From Paenibacillus melissococcoides (GTDB lineage Bacteria; Bacillota; Bacilli; Paenibacillales; Paenibacillaceae), in NCBI GenBank assembly GCA_944800085.1, contig CALYLO010000003.1, positions 310,001 through 374,000 of the forward strand: a DNA stretch of 64,000 bases, read 5' to 3'. Positions 8,697 through 17,881 of this stretch are shown one piece after another; within the stretch, counting starts at the first letter, position 1, and every line of letters starts with the position of its first letter. The notes below the pieces were generated by a model. It was not told the DNA's origin. It did not search any database and saw only the letters and a program-made list of their open reading frames with translations. A program made the position numbers and the translations under genes.

Positions 8697-8862
8697 GCAG
8701 CTGCAACGCAGGATGAGGGAGCGGGCCGTCCCAGGCCTGTTCCCTTGTATGTACAGCTTGCGCCGGCATTCGTTGTAAAGGTTCCATCAAGAACGCTTCT
8801 TTTATGAACTTTTATGAAAATGCAATGAGTGACAAGGGAGATTGAGGGAAGGGGTCAACGGC

Positions 8863-9636
8863 ATGCGTTTACAAGGGAAAGTATGCATCATTACAGGCGC
8901 GGGCTCCGGCATCGGCCGCAGCTCGGCGCTGCGCTTCGCGAGCGAAGGAGCGGTGGTTATCGTAGCCGACATTCAGCCGGATGCAGGCCAGGAGACCGTG
9001 AAGCTGATCACGGAACGGGGCGGAGCCGCTTCGTTCGTGCAGGTGGACGTCACCGTACCGGAGCAAGCTCAGGCCTTGGCCGACACGGTGATGCGGCAGT
9101 ATGGGCGCATTGACGTTCTGTTCAACAATGCGGGGGTCAGCGGCGTAGGAAGGCTGCATGAGATCGAACCCGAGGCATGGGATCGCGTGATTGCGGTGAA
9201 TATTCGCGGCGTCTTCCTCCCGAGCAAATTTGTCATTCCTTACATGATCGAGCAGCAGAGCGGCACGATTATCAACATGTCCTCTTGCATCGCCGAGATG
9301 GGGTTGGCGAACCGCGCGTCCTACGCGGCAACGAAGGGCGCGGTGCTGTCCTTGACCAAATCGATGCAGGTGGACTACGCCCCGTACAACATTCGGGTGA
9401 ATGCGCTTTTGCCGGGAACGATCTACACCCCGTTCGTCGAGCAGTATCTGCGCAATTCATATGATGATCCGGAGCAGGCAATTGCTTCCATCAAGACACG
9501 GCAGTTGAGCGGCGAACTCGGCCTGCCTGAGGATGTGGCGGAAGCGGCGCTGTTCCTGGCTTCGGACGAAGCCAAATTCATTATGGGCTCCCCGTTGTAC
9601 GTGGACGGCGGCGTCGTCTTCGGCAAAAATGCATAA
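8863..9636 (+). CDS. SDR-family dehydrogenase (likely 2-keto-3-deoxy-acid 4-dehydrogenase)
   Basis: 257-residue short-chain dehydrogenase with the cofactor motif TGAGSGIG, NNAG and the catalytic pair YAATK. The C-terminal part, with LPGTIYTPFVEQYL and SPLYVDGGV, resembles dehydrogenases that oxidise 2-keto-3-deoxy-L-fuconate or L-rhamnonate at C4. That gives the diketo acid cleaved by the FAH-family enzyme encoded next. The start chosen is ATG 8863, eight bases after GGGAAGGGG; TTG 8842 is less likely. The role follows from gene order and known pathways, not from residues unique to that activity. Confidence 0.85.
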   Translation: MRLQGKVCIITGAGSGIGRSSALRFASEGAVVIVADIQPDAGQETVKLITERGGAASFVQVDVTVPEQAQALADTVMRQYGRIDVLFNNAGVSGVGRLHEIEPEAWDRVIAVNIRGVFLPSKFVIPYMIEQQSGTIINMSSCIAEMGLANRASYAATKGAVLSLTKSMQVDYAPYNIRVNALLPGTIYTPFVEQYLRNSYDDPEQAIASIKTRQLSGELGLPEDVAEAALFLASDEAKFIMGSPLYVDGGVVFGKNA

Positions 9637-9717
9637 TCCGCGGCAAGAACGCGGACCCGGCACCACCGGACTCTGCCTGTCTAGTGCCCATTATATCCAG
9701 TAAGGGAGGAAATTACG

Positions 9718-10569
9718 GTGAAATTTATCACGTTCTATGATCACGATCAACGGCTGCGCGCGGGCGTCAAGACGGATCGGGGCATCGTCGACATCGGCGG
9801 CAAATATACAATCAGCGAGGTGATCTCGGGCGGCCGGGACGTCCTGCGGGAGATCGAGGCTTACGCCGCCGGCTCGGACGATGTACTCGATGAGAAGGAA
9901 CTGGCCTACGGGCCTTGCGTCACGGACCCGCAAAAGATCATCTGTGTCGGACTGAACTATCGGAAGCATGCGGAGGAGACGAATGCTCCGATTCCGGAAG
10001 TTCCGATTCTGTTCAACAAATTCAACAATACGCTGGCCGGCCACGGCCATGATGTCGTGCTGCCGCGGGTCAGCCAAGCGGTGGACTACGAGGCCGAGCT
10101 GGTCATCGTCATCGGCAAGCCTGCCAAGGATGTAACGGAGGAGGAAGCGCTCGACTATGTGTTCGGCTACTGCAACGTGAACGACCTGTCGGCCCGCGAT
10201 CTGCAGATGCGCACGCATCAATGGATGCTTGGCAAGTCCTGCGACGGCTTCAGTCCGCTCGGGCCGTATCTCGTTACGGCCGATGAGGTGGGCGATCCGA
10301 ACCAGCTCGATATCCGATGCATCGTCAATGGGGAGACGCGCCAGCATTCGAATACGGCGGACATGATCTTCAACTGCAAGCAGATCATCAGCTATATATC
10401 GCGCCATATGACGCTGCTTCCGGGCGATCTCATTTTGACGGGCACGCCGGAAGGGGTCGTGTTCGGTCTGCCGGAAGCCGAGCGCGTCTACTTGAAGGAT
10501 GGCGATCTGGTCACGATTGAAATCGAGAAGCTCGGCGCTTTGACGAACCGGATGGTGGCCGAACGGTAG
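9718..10569 (+). CDS. Fumarylacetoacetate hydrolase-family protein (likely diketo-deoxy-acid hydrolase)
   Basis: 283-residue FAH-family C-C bond hydrolase. ICVGLNYRKHAEE and the metal-binding set D-x-E in VDYEAELVIVIGK are present, as are VNDLSARDLQ, GKSCDGFSPLGP and LTGTPEGVVFG. Relatives include L-2,4-diketo-3-deoxyrhamnonate/fuconate hydrolase, which yields pyruvate and L-lactate. It starts at GTG 9718 after AAGGGAGGA. A strong terminator follows at once, so this ends the first transcript of the cluster. LutABC directly downstream would consume the predicted lactate. Confidence 0.88.
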   Translation: MKFITFYDHDQRLRAGVKTDRGIVDIGGKYTISEVISGGRDVLREIEAYAAGSDDVLDEKELAYGPCVTDPQKIICVGLNYRKHAEETNAPIPEVPILFNKFNNTLAGHGHDVVLPRVSQAVDYEAELVIVIGKPAKDVTEEEALDYVFGYCNVNDLSARDLQMRTHQWMLGKSCDGFSPLGPYLVTADEVGDPNQLDIRCIVNGETRQHSNTADMIFNCKQIISYISRHMTLLPGDLILTGTPEGVVFGLPEAERVYLKDGDLVTIEIEKLGALTNRMVAER

Positions 10570-10578
10570 ATTCGACGG

Positions 10579-10612
10579 CGCTTGAAGGGGGCCGCTTCTT
10601 CAAGCGTTTTTT
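10579..10612 (+). terminator. Rho-independent terminator after the FAH-family gene
   Basis: CGCTTGAAG and CTTCAAGCG make a perfect 9-bp stem with a 10-base loop, followed by six T. It lies 10 bases after the stop codon and separates the sugar genes from lutABC. Confidence 0.9.
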
Positions 10613-10674
10613 AGGCAGGCGGGAAGCGGATAATTGAGTTGATGATTCGATCCGAGAAGAAAGAAGGGACTTCG

Positions 10675-11406
10675 ATGCGCGTATCTTTATTTGTCACTTG
10701 TCTGGCGGATACTTGCTTTCCCGACGTGGCGGAGAGCACGGTCCGGCTGCTGCACCGTCTCGGCTGCGACGTTGACTTCCCCCGGCTCCAGACGTGCTGC
10801 GGGCAGCCGGCGTTCAACAGCGGCTATCATGACGACGCGCGGGAGGTCGCGCGGCAGTGGCTGCGGGCGTTCGAGCACAGCGACTACATTGTGACGCCGT
10901 CCGGCTCCTGCGCCGGCATGGCGTGCCATTATTACGGGGATTTGTTCCGGGAGGAGCCGGCATGGCAGGCCCGGGCGGAGCGCGCGGCGCAGCGCACCTA
11001 TGAGCTGTCCCAATTCATCGTGAAGGTGCTGCGGCGCACTGATGTCGGGGCCGCCTACGAAGGGACGGCGACCTACCATCCGTCCTGCCACGGCATGCGG
11101 CTGCTCGGCATCGGCGACGAACCGATGACGCTGCTGCGCCATGTGAAGGGGCTGAAGCTCGTCGATCTGCCGCATCAGGAGGACTGCTGCGGCTTCGGCG
11201 GCACGTTCGCCGTGAAGATGCCGGAGATGTCCGGCGCGATGGTCACGGAGAAGGCGGAGCATGTCGTATCGACGCAAGCGGAGATTCTGATCGGGACGGA
11301 TATGGGCTGCCTGATGAACATAGGCGGCCGGCTCAATCAGGCTGGCAAGCCGATTCGCGTCATGCATCTGGCCCAACTGCTGGAGGAAGGAGTGAAGCGG
11401 GCATGA
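10675..11406 (+). CDS. lutA: LutA-type iron-sulfur oxidoreductase subunit
   Basis: 243-residue cysteine-rich protein of the LutA/YkgE family, a subunit of the LutABC complex that oxidises L-lactate to pyruvate. Two CCG-type half-motifs are visible, TCCGQPAFNSG at about residues 41-51 and EDCCGFGG near 170; they bind Fe-S clusters. ATG 10675 follows an AGAAGGG ribosome site. The end overlaps lutB by ATGA. LutABC is usually lactate-induced and stands alone; here it directly follows a pathway predicted to release L-lactate. Confidence 0.92.
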   Translation: MRVSLFVTCLADTCFPDVAESTVRLLHRLGCDVDFPRLQTCCGQPAFNSGYHDDAREVARQWLRAFEHSDYIVTPSGSCAGMACHYYGDLFREEPAWQARAERAAQRTYELSQFIVKVLRRTDVGAAYEGTATYHPSCHGMRLLGIGDEPMTLLRHVKGLKLVDLPHQEDCCGFGGTFAVKMPEMSGAMVTEKAEHVVSTQAEILIGTDMGCLMNIGGRLNQAGKPIRVMHLAQLLEEGVKRA

Positions 11407-12875
11407 GCACAGAGACATCCTCCGCCCAAAACGGCATCGGCAGCGGCCTGAAGCAGCGGACGAAGGCGGTGCTTCAGGACGCGTTCCTGCGTCAGGCCGT
11501 GGCGTTCACGACGAACAAGCTCCGCACCGGCCGCTTGAGCGCTGCCGAAGAATTCGGCGACTGGGAAACGTGGCGCACCCGCGGTCAGGCGATTCGGCAG
11601 CATACGATCGAGCATTTGGACTATTATTTGGGCCAATTCGCGGAGAAGGCGGAACGGCGCGGCGCGCGGGTTCATTTCTGCGCGACGGGCGATGAAGCGG
11701 TGCAGGTCTTCCTGGCGATCGCGAAGGAGAAGCAGGCGAAGCTGGTTGCGAAGGGCAAGTCGATGGTGTCGGAAGAGATGCATCTGAACGAGCGGCTGCG
11801 CGAACAGGGCATCGACGCGATCGAGACCGACCTGGGCGAATATATTTTGCAGTTGGCGAAGGAGACGCCGTCCCATCTGATCATCCCGGCCATCCATAAG
11901 AACAAGTCGCAGATTGCCGAGCTGTTCACGAAGGAGGCCGGCAAGCCGCTTCCGCCGGAGACGAAGGAGCTGGCCGCGTTCGCCAAGCGGAAGCTGCGCC
12001 AATTTTTCCTGGAAGCGGATATGGGACTGTCGGGCTGCAACTTCGGCATCGCCGAGTCCGGCACGGTGACGATCGTCTCGAACGAAGGCAATGGGCGCAT
12101 GGTGACGACCTTGCCGAAGACGCATGTCGTCGTCATGGGGATGGAGCGGCTCGTCCCGACCTTCGACGACGTCGAGGTGATGCTGAACCTGCTCGCCCGC
12201 AGCGCGACCGGGCAAAAGCTGACGACCTATACGTCGTTCATCACCGGACCAAGGCAGCGGGGCGATCTGGACGGCCCGGAGGAGCTGCACATCCTTATTC
12301 TCGACAACGGGCGTTCGGCGCAGCTTGGCGATCCGCAGTTCCAGCAGGTGCTGCACTGCATCCGGTGCGCGGCTTGCCTGAACGTATGTCCGGTCTACCG
12401 GCATGTGGGCGGCCATACGTACGGCTCGGTCTACAGCGGGCCGATCGGGGCGGTGCTCACTCCGCTGCTGCAGCAGGATATGAAGGAGGCGGGGACGCTC
12501 CCCTACGCGTCATCGCTATGCGGGGCATGCTATGAAGCCTGCCCGGTCAAAATTCCGCTCCATGACATGCTCGTGCATCTGCGCGCCCGCAAAGTAAAGG
12601 AAGGCTATACGCCGCAGGCCGAGCGGCTCGGGTTCCGGGTGTTCGGCAAGGTGTTCAGCCAGGTGAAATGGTACCGGATGGCGGGCAAAGCCGCTTATTA
12701 CGGCCAGAAGCCGCTCGTGCGGGGCGGGGTGATCCGCAAAGGACCGGGCCCGCTCGGCGGCTGGACCGCTTCGCGGACGTTCCCGGCGATACCGAAGCAG
12801 TCGTTCCGCGACCGGTGGGATGAGCTGCAGGCGGAGTTGGCGCGGACGGACCGCGAACAAGGGAGGGATTCGTAA
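11403..12875 (+). CDS. lutB: LutB-type iron-sulfur lactate utilization protein
   Basis: 490-residue LutB. The N-terminal two thirds is a LUD (DUF162) domain with CNFGIAESGTV at about residues 215-225. The C-terminal third carries two 4Fe-4S motifs, CIRCAACLNVCP near 320 and CGACYEACP near 375. A basic tail follows. It shares ATGA with lutA and TAATG with lutC, so the three are tightly coupled. The length agrees with the family. Confidence 0.93.
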   Translation: MSTETSSAQNGIGSGLKQRTKAVLQDAFLRQAVAFTTNKLRTGRLSAAEEFGDWETWRTRGQAIRQHTIEHLDYYLGQFAEKAERRGARVHFCATGDEAVQVFLAIAKEKQAKLVAKGKSMVSEEMHLNERLREQGIDAIETDLGEYILQLAKETPSHLIIPAIHKNKSQIAELFTKEAGKPLPPETKELAAFAKRKLRQFFLEADMGLSGCNFGIAESGTVTIVSNEGNGRMVTTLPKTHVVVMGMERLVPTFDDVEVMLNLLARSATGQKLTTYTSFITGPRQRGDLDGPEELHILILDNGRSAQLGDPQFQQVLHCIRCAACLNVCPVYRHVGGHTYGSVYSGPIGAVLTPLLQQDMKEAGTLPYASSLCGACYEACPVKIPLHDMLVHLRARKVKEGYTPQAERLGFRVFGKVFSQVKWYRMAGKAAYYGQKPLVRGGVIRKGPGPLGGWTASRTFPAIPKQSFRDRWDELQAELARTDREQGRDS

Positions 12876-13672
12876 TGGAGCGTCATGCGTTTCTCGCCGC
12901 GATTGCGTCCCGGCTCGGCCGTTCCGGACCGTTGACGGAAGCGCCGGCCCATCTGTACCGGGGCGTGCCGGGAGAATATCGGGAACGGATGGAGAGACTG
13001 AACGCCGATGAGCGCCTGAAGCTGTTCGTCAGCAACTGGACGGCGCTCACCGGGGAAGCGGTCATCGTGCCGCAGGAGGAAGCGGCGGCGGGCATCGAAG
13101 AGATGATTGCCCGCTTCCGTCATCGCGGCCCGCTGGAGCGCGTGCTCTATGCCGATACGGAGGAGCTGCGCGGGTACGGCGTGCCGCGGGTGCTGCAGGA
13201 GCAGGGCCTGAGCGGGGTTCCGTGGGCGGACGATCGGGACAATGAAGCCGAGCTGGAGCGATTGGGCCTCTCCGGGCCCGGCGAAGCGGGAGCGCTCGCC
13301 GGAGCGAAGTGGCAGGCGCGAAACCCGCTGCTGCGCGCCGCCGAGCGGTGCCAGCTTGGCATCGTCGCTCCCGCGGCCGCGATCGCCAACACCGGCACGC
13401 TGGCGGTATGGTCCGCCGGGCGCCAAGGCCGCTCGGTCAGCCTGCTGCCGGGCATGCTCCTCGCCATACTCCCGGCCGAGCGGATCGTGGCCCGGATGGG
13501 CGAGGCATTCGAGCGGGTGAACGGGATGGCGAACCGGGAAGGCGGCCTGCCGGCCTCGCTGAATCTGATTACGGGGCCGAGCCGCAGCGCCGATATCGAG
13601 AATGATCTCACGATCGGCGTTCACGGCCCGGGCGTGGTGGGTGTCGTCATTGTGACATCTTCCGGCACGTAG
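12875..13672 (+). CDS. lutC: LutC-type LUD-domain lactate utilization protein
   Basis: 265-residue LutC consisting of one LUD domain, with TLAVWSAGRQGRSVSLLPG at about residues 175-195 and the family ending TGPSRSADIENDLTIGVHGP. Its start codon shares one base with the lutB stop. It completes the lutABC operon. The convergent acetyltransferase gene begins 16 bases further on, with no visible terminator between them. Confidence 0.92.
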   Translation: MERHAFLAAIASRLGRSGPLTEAPAHLYRGVPGEYRERMERLNADERLKLFVSNWTALTGEAVIVPQEEAAAGIEEMIARFRHRGPLERVLYADTEELRGYGVPRVLQEQGLSGVPWADDRDNEAELERLGLSGPGEAGALAGAKWQARNPLLRAAERCQLGIVAPAAAIANTGTLAVWSAGRQGRSVSLLPGMLLAILPAERIVARMGEAFERVNGMANREGGLPASLNLITGPSRSADIENDLTIGVHGPGVVGVVIVTSSGT

Positions 13673-13688
13673 CGGCGCCGGTGCGGAT

Positions 13689-14825
13689 TTAGATATAGTA
13701 TAAGCCGGTCAGCGGCGGCAGCGGAACCGTCATGCGGAGATCGCGCGGCCATGATTCCGGCAGCGGAATGTCCGCCTCGGGCTCGAACAGCAGCCGTATT
13801 GTCTCTTCCTCGGACAATACGGCTGCTTCCGCGTCCGGGTAGCGAAGGCGGACCTGGCCGTCTCCTAGATCATCCGCTTCGATGCGGGCGGCAGGCGATC
13901 CGGTCGACTGCCACCAGTCCCGAAGCAGACGGATGAGCCGCGCCATGGAGGGAACATATACCGTGCCGTCATTGTGGCGGACATGGGCCGGGCAGGCGGA
14001 CAGCTCGCGGCGCATGGCATCGTCCTGCCAAGGAACGATCACCTCCAGCCGCTCATAGGCCGGCATGCCCTGCAGCAGACGCACGAGCTGCGGAGCGTCG
14101 GCTCCGCCGTATTCGAGCACGATCGGCTGCCGATCGGTCTGGGAAGGCTTGGGCTTCAGCACGTAAGCATACGCCGTTAGCGCCCCGCCGCGTTCCAGCC
14201 CGTACAGCTTCGGCTTCATCTCCCGGCACGAGGCGTAGGCGGCGGCATCCTTCAGGCCGGCCAGATCCCAGACGCTCATGTCGAAGGCAGCCGTATGCCG
14301 CAGCGTCAGATCGTGGAAGGCGAAGCAGTCGAAGCTGGAGAGCTCGCGAAGGCGGGCATCGTTCGCCGCCTCTTCCGCCTTCGGCAGAGCGGCGTCCCGG
14401 CTCGCCTCGGCCGTAAATGTATACGCTGTCACGCGGCCGAACGAATAACAGCGGTTCCGGCGGTAAAGGGAACGGCCGCCCGAGATGAAGAGCAGCGCCG
14501 CTCCCATATCGTCGACATGGCGCATGACGCGGTGCAGCAGCTCGGTCGCGACTCCGCTGCCCCGGGCTTCCGGCTCGGTGCAGACGGAACCGAGCGAGAA
14601 CACGGGCAGGCGGGCTGTGCCGATGCGCAGCTTGGCAGGCAGGAGCCCCATATGCGCGATAAGCTTATCGTCTTGAAATACGCCGTAAGAATGGGCATAG
14701 ACGGGCGAGAACAAGTATGGGAAGCCGTGTTCCATTGAGATTTGCCGGCTGTTCCGGAACACCTTGTCCGACAATTGCACCGCCTGCTCGTAATCGAGCG
14801 GCTGCAGCATTCGTATTTGTTCCAT
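13689..14825 (-). CDS. GNAT-family N-acetyltransferase (Eis-like two-domain type)
   Basis: 378-residue acetyltransferase. The N-terminal GNAT fold has the acetyl-CoA motif EARGSGVA near residue 90. A second degenerate GNAT-like part and an SCP2-like C-terminal region follow, as in Eis and related proteins. The family acetylates amines, including some antibiotics; the substrate here is unknown. ATG 14825 is preceded by AAGGAGGAGT. It stands alone, converging on lutC. The stretch 14826-15127 upstream holds no gene I can support. Confidence 0.8.
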   Translation of the reverse strand: MEQIRMLQPLDYEQAVQLSDKVFRNSRQISMEHGFPYLFSPVYAHSYGVFQDDKLIAHMGLLPAKLRIGTARLPVFSLGSVCTEPEARGSGVATELLHRVMRHVDDMGAALLFISGGRSLYRRNRCYSFGRVTAYTFTAEASRDAALPKAEEAANDARLRELSSFDCFAFHDLTLRHTAAFDMSVWDLAGLKDAAAYASCREMKPKLYGLERGGALTAYAYVLKPKPSQTDRQPIVLEYGGADAPQLVRLLQGMPAYERLEVIVPWQDDAMRRELSACPAHVRHNDGTVYVPSMARLIRLLRDWWQSTGSPAARIEADDLGDGQVRLRYPDAEAAVLSEEETIRLLFEPEADIPLPESWPRDLRMTVPLPPLTGLYYI

Positions 14826-15127
14826 GGTACTCCTCCTTATCGGGTTGCGGGTTAGTCAATTCCGGAGGCGGGAATGGCATGACGGAATGGATCCGTTTTT
14901 TGCCTCTGGCTCTTACTTTATTTCGATGAGGGAGGCAAGATACCTACTTGATGGCAGATTGGACATAAAAAAGACATAAATCCCCTTCGCCGCGCATCGC
15001 CGTGGAAGCTTGCGCAGGCTGGATATGGCCGGTAATGCCGAAGGGGCTTGGCGAGTACAAGCGAACGGCGGTCCGGCCTGCGGCCAATCCGCCGGACTTC
15101 GCATCGGACGGCTCCGGCCGTGAGAGC

Positions 15128-15173
15128 AAAAAAGCGGAGCATGCGCCCGCGCCACATGCTCCGCTCTTTTTTT
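15128..15173 (-). terminator. Terminator downstream of the capA-like gene
   Basis: An 11-bp perfect stem (AGCGGAGCATG with CATGCTCCGCT, 11-base loop) is flanked by A-rich sequence on the left and a T-rich run on the right. It can work in both directions, but on the minus strand it directly follows the capA-like stop at 15192. Confidence 0.85.
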
Positions 15174-15191
15174 CGTAATCCGGAAGACTGC

Positions 15192-16442
15192 TTAATGCTT
15201 GTCTGAAGCCGGAGGCTTCGCCTTTACCGCCTCGATCGCCTGGCCGGCGCCAATGGCCACGTCATAGGAGATGGACTCCAAATACGTCAATTGCCGTTTC
15301 ACGTAGGCATCATCCTTCTTGATGATCTGATCCCGGTAGATTTGATACGGACGGAAGGACATTCGAATCTCGCCGTCGTCGATCGTCAGCGTGAGCAGGC
15401 CCGTATCCGCATTTTTCCCCTTCACGTAATCCGGAAAGAGAAAGTTGCCTATCGAATAGGCAATCGGCTTGCCATTGTGCCATTAGAAGCCTTGCAGCAC
15501 ATGCACATGGCTGCCGACGATGCCGTCGGCCCCGGCGTCAATCATCTCGCGGGCATAGGCGCGCTGCCAAGGCTCGGGCTTGTTTTTCTTCTCGACGCCC
15601 CAATGCATATAGACGAATAAATAATCGCAATCCCGGCTCTCCTGGCGAATGACGGGCAGCACGCTCGATTTGTTGTACGCCTCCGCGATGCCCGGCCGGT
15701 CATCCGCGGCGAACCAGTATGTCTGTGGAATGAAGCGGGAGAAGGCGAGGAACTTGATGCGCTTTCCCTTGATAGTCACTTCATGGGCGCGATACGCCTC
15801 TTCGCGGTTTTTGCCGCCTCCCATATAGGGCAGCTCGTAATGCTCCAGATTGGCGATCGTATCGAGAAAGCCTTTCTGCTTGAAGTCGATCGTATGATTG
15901 TTGGCGATCGAGACGAGATCGAAGCCGGCATTCTTCAATCCTTCCAGCGAGATCGGGTCGGATTTGAAATTGAACAGCTGGTTCGTATCTTTCTGGTCAT
16001 GGAAGGTGACGGCGGTCTCCAGGTTGACGACAGCGAAGTCGGCTTCCTGAATCTCCTCGGCCACATGCAAGAACGGATAGTCCGGGCCTTTCTTCCGAAT
16101 CGTCTCCTTGACCGACCAGTCCATGAGCGCGTCGCCCGCAAACACGAGCCGAATCGGCCCGTCTGCCGCGGCGTTGGCCCCGTCTGTGGGCCCGTTAACC
16201 GGGGGAAGCGGCCCCATCGCGCCGTTCCCGCGAGCCTTGCCCTGTATTGGCGGGGGCCCGTACGGAGCGGCTGCCGCCTGCTCTCCGCGGTCCTGCCGCG
16301 GTCCGTCCATCGCATGGAGGAGGATGCCGGCGGAGAACAGCAGGGCGGCGGCAACTATCGCGAGCGCCGCTGTCCATTTTCGCCTGCGGCGCTGCTTCAG
16401 CCGCCGATGGCGCTCGCGGCGTGATTCCCGAATTGTGCTCAA
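15192..16442 (-). pseudogene. capA-like (poly-gamma-glutamate synthesis type) gene with an in-frame stop
   Basis: Membrane-anchored CapA/PGA-cap metallophosphoesterase-fold protein: basic N-terminus and one membrane segment at about residues 25-42. Then come GDALMDW, NLETAVT, ANNHTID and HWGVEKKNKPEPWQR, ending GSHVHVLQGF. A TAA at 15485-15483 then interrupts the frame. Reading continues without a frame change with WHNGKPIAYSIGNFLF, the normal family continuation. The family has Glu at the stop position, so one change (GAA to TAA) explains it. About 97 C-terminal codons lie beyond the stop. The true start is probably TTG 16442, six bases after AGGAGG. Truncated protein, sequencing error or readthrough all remain possible. 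Confidence 0.85.
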
Positions 16443-16601
16443 TGGGCACCTCCTATGTATAAAGGTCAATTTCACCGCTTTCATTATATTCGTTAACATC
16501 AGGAAATAAGTTTCAAAATATTTGCAATATACTATAAATTTTGTTATTTAACTTGAGTCTTCCCCATTTTCTTTTTGAAAACGCTATGGTAAAATAAACT
16601 T

Positions 16602-16618
16602 GCTTACATTTTGTAAGC
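16602..16618. promoter_or_regulatory. Inverted repeat, possible HxlR-family operator
   Basis: GCTTAC-ATTTT-GTAAGC is a perfect 6-bp inverted repeat 20 bases before the HxlR start codon. A TAAAAT -10-like box lies at 16590-16595. HxlR-family proteins bind such palindromes, often at their own promoter, so autoregulation is likely but inferred. Confidence 0.5.
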
Positions 16619-16638
16619 TATGAAGGAGGGATGATGAT

Positions 16639-17013
16639 ATGGAATCCCATCATTTGGGGATGTGTCCCCGTTTTGAATCCGCGTTCTGTATATTGGGGAA
16701 GCGCTGGAACGGGCTTCTCATTCAGGTCCTGCTCAGCGGACCGAAGCGGTTCAAAGATATTTCCGCGCTCATTCCAACAATGAGCGACAAGATGCTAAGC
16801 GAGCGAATGAAAGATTTGGAGGCAGCCGGCATTGTCGTGCGCAATGTCTATCCGGAGACGCCGGTGCGCATTGAGTACGAGCTGACCGACAAGGGGCTGG
16901 CGCTGCAGCCGGTCATGGAAGCCATCCAACATTGGGCGGAGACATGGGTGAGCGAGCCGGCGGATTGTGAACAGCCGGATGAATCCGCGGATTCCGATTC
17001 GGACGATTCCTGA
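16639..17013 (+). CDS. HxlR-family winged-helix regulator
   Basis: 124-residue MarR-like winged-helix regulator of the HxlR/HypR/YodB group. It has CPRFESAFCILGKRWN at residues 9-24, the recognition helix region MSDKMLSERMKDLE, and the wing VRNVYPETPVRIEYELT. Cys 9 is at the place of the redox-sensing cysteine of YodB/HypR-type members, so thiol or electrophile sensing is possible. The C-terminus is an unusual Asp/Ser-rich tail. GAAGGAGGG precedes the ATG. Confidence 0.88.
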   Translation: MESHHLGMCPRFESAFCILGKRWNGLLIQVLLSGPKRFKDISALIPTMSDKMLSERMKDLEAAGIVVRNVYPETPVRIEYELTDKGLALQPVMEAIQHWAETWVSEPADCEQPDESADSDSDDS

Positions 17014-17154
17014 CAGGGTCGAAGCGGCGTTTCTCGCAATGTTCGGAAGATCGGGCGCTGCCGGAGGCGCGTTATGGCCATCATGCCCAAGGCATCGTAT
17101 TTCGCAATGAATGAAGCAACGACTAACGGTTTATCACGCAAAGGAGAATGATGA

Positions 17155-17670
17155 TTGGGTATTTACACAAGGATGGGAGACGGCGGCAAGACGAGTGTCA
17201 TTCGCGGGCGGGTCGATAAGGATCATGCGCGGGTGGAAGCTTACGGAACGGTCGACGAATTGAACACCTTCATGAGCTCGGCTATCCGCCAGGCGGAGAT
17301 CGACGGGGAAGCCGGGCTTGCGGCCGAATTGACGGGCATCCAGCAATATCTGTTCGATTGCAGCCATGATCTGGCCGTCGTCTCTCCGGAATTCCGGCCC
17401 TACCGGCTTGCGCCGGAGGCGGTCGAACAGCTGGAACGGCGCATGGAGGAGCATTCCCCGGCGCAGCCGCTTCAAGCCGGCTACCCGGATAACCCCCTGT
17501 CTGCCAAGCTGATGATGTGCCGCGGCGTATGCCGGCGGGCGGAACGGCGAATCGTCACCTTGATGCGTGATGAGATCGCCTCGAAGGTCGTATTGCAATA
17601 TATCAATCGGTTATCAACGTACTTATGGTGGCTTGCGGACCGCGTGAGCGGGAAGCGGGGCAAGCGGTAG
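17155..17670 (+). CDS. PduO-type cob(I)alamin adenosyltransferase
   Basis: 171-residue adenosyltransferase that makes adenosylcobalamin from cob(I)alamin and ATP. The ATP-binding N-terminus YTRMGDGGKTS, the motif YGTVDELN and the C-terminal CRGVCRRAERR plus INRLSTYLW are diagnostic. The start is TTG 17155, eight bases after AAGGAG; two nearby ATG codons are in other frames. No B12-dependent enzyme is adjacent in this window. A terminator follows. Confidence 0.92.
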   Translation: MGIYTRMGDGGKTSVIRGRVDKDHARVEAYGTVDELNTFMSSAIRQAEIDGEAGLAAELTGIQQYLFDCSHDLAVVSPEFRPYRLAPEAVEQLERRMEEHSPAQPLQAGYPDNPLSAKLMMCRGVCRRAERRIVTLMRDEIASKVVLQYINRLSTYLWWLADRVSGKRGKR

Positions 17671-17704
17671 GCTTGCGGGCGAACGCCCTCGCCGGGCGGC
17701 ACGG

Positions 17705-17742
17705 CGGGCGCGGCTCCGGAGGAGTTCTGTGCCCGTTTTTTT
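17705..17742 (+). terminator. Terminator after the adenosyltransferase gene
   Basis: A stem beginning CGGGC and ending GCCCG, extended by GC and GU pairs, is followed by seven T. Confidence 0.8.
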
Positions 17743-17881
17743 ATGCCGGAAGGGACGCTGGGGGGCGGCGCCCCTTTTGACCGTTGTCAACCTTTCCTGC
17801 AGCCCTTATAATTAAGCGGAATGACAGGGGTAAATTTAAGAAGATTAACAATCACATTTCACTATGAGACAGGAGACTGAC

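Noticed and set aside
15192..16442. Programmed readthrough or unusual amino acid at the capA stop
   Set aside because: The codon is TAA, not a known recoding codon in this group, and no recoding hairpin is visible downstream. A point mutation or sequence error is simpler.
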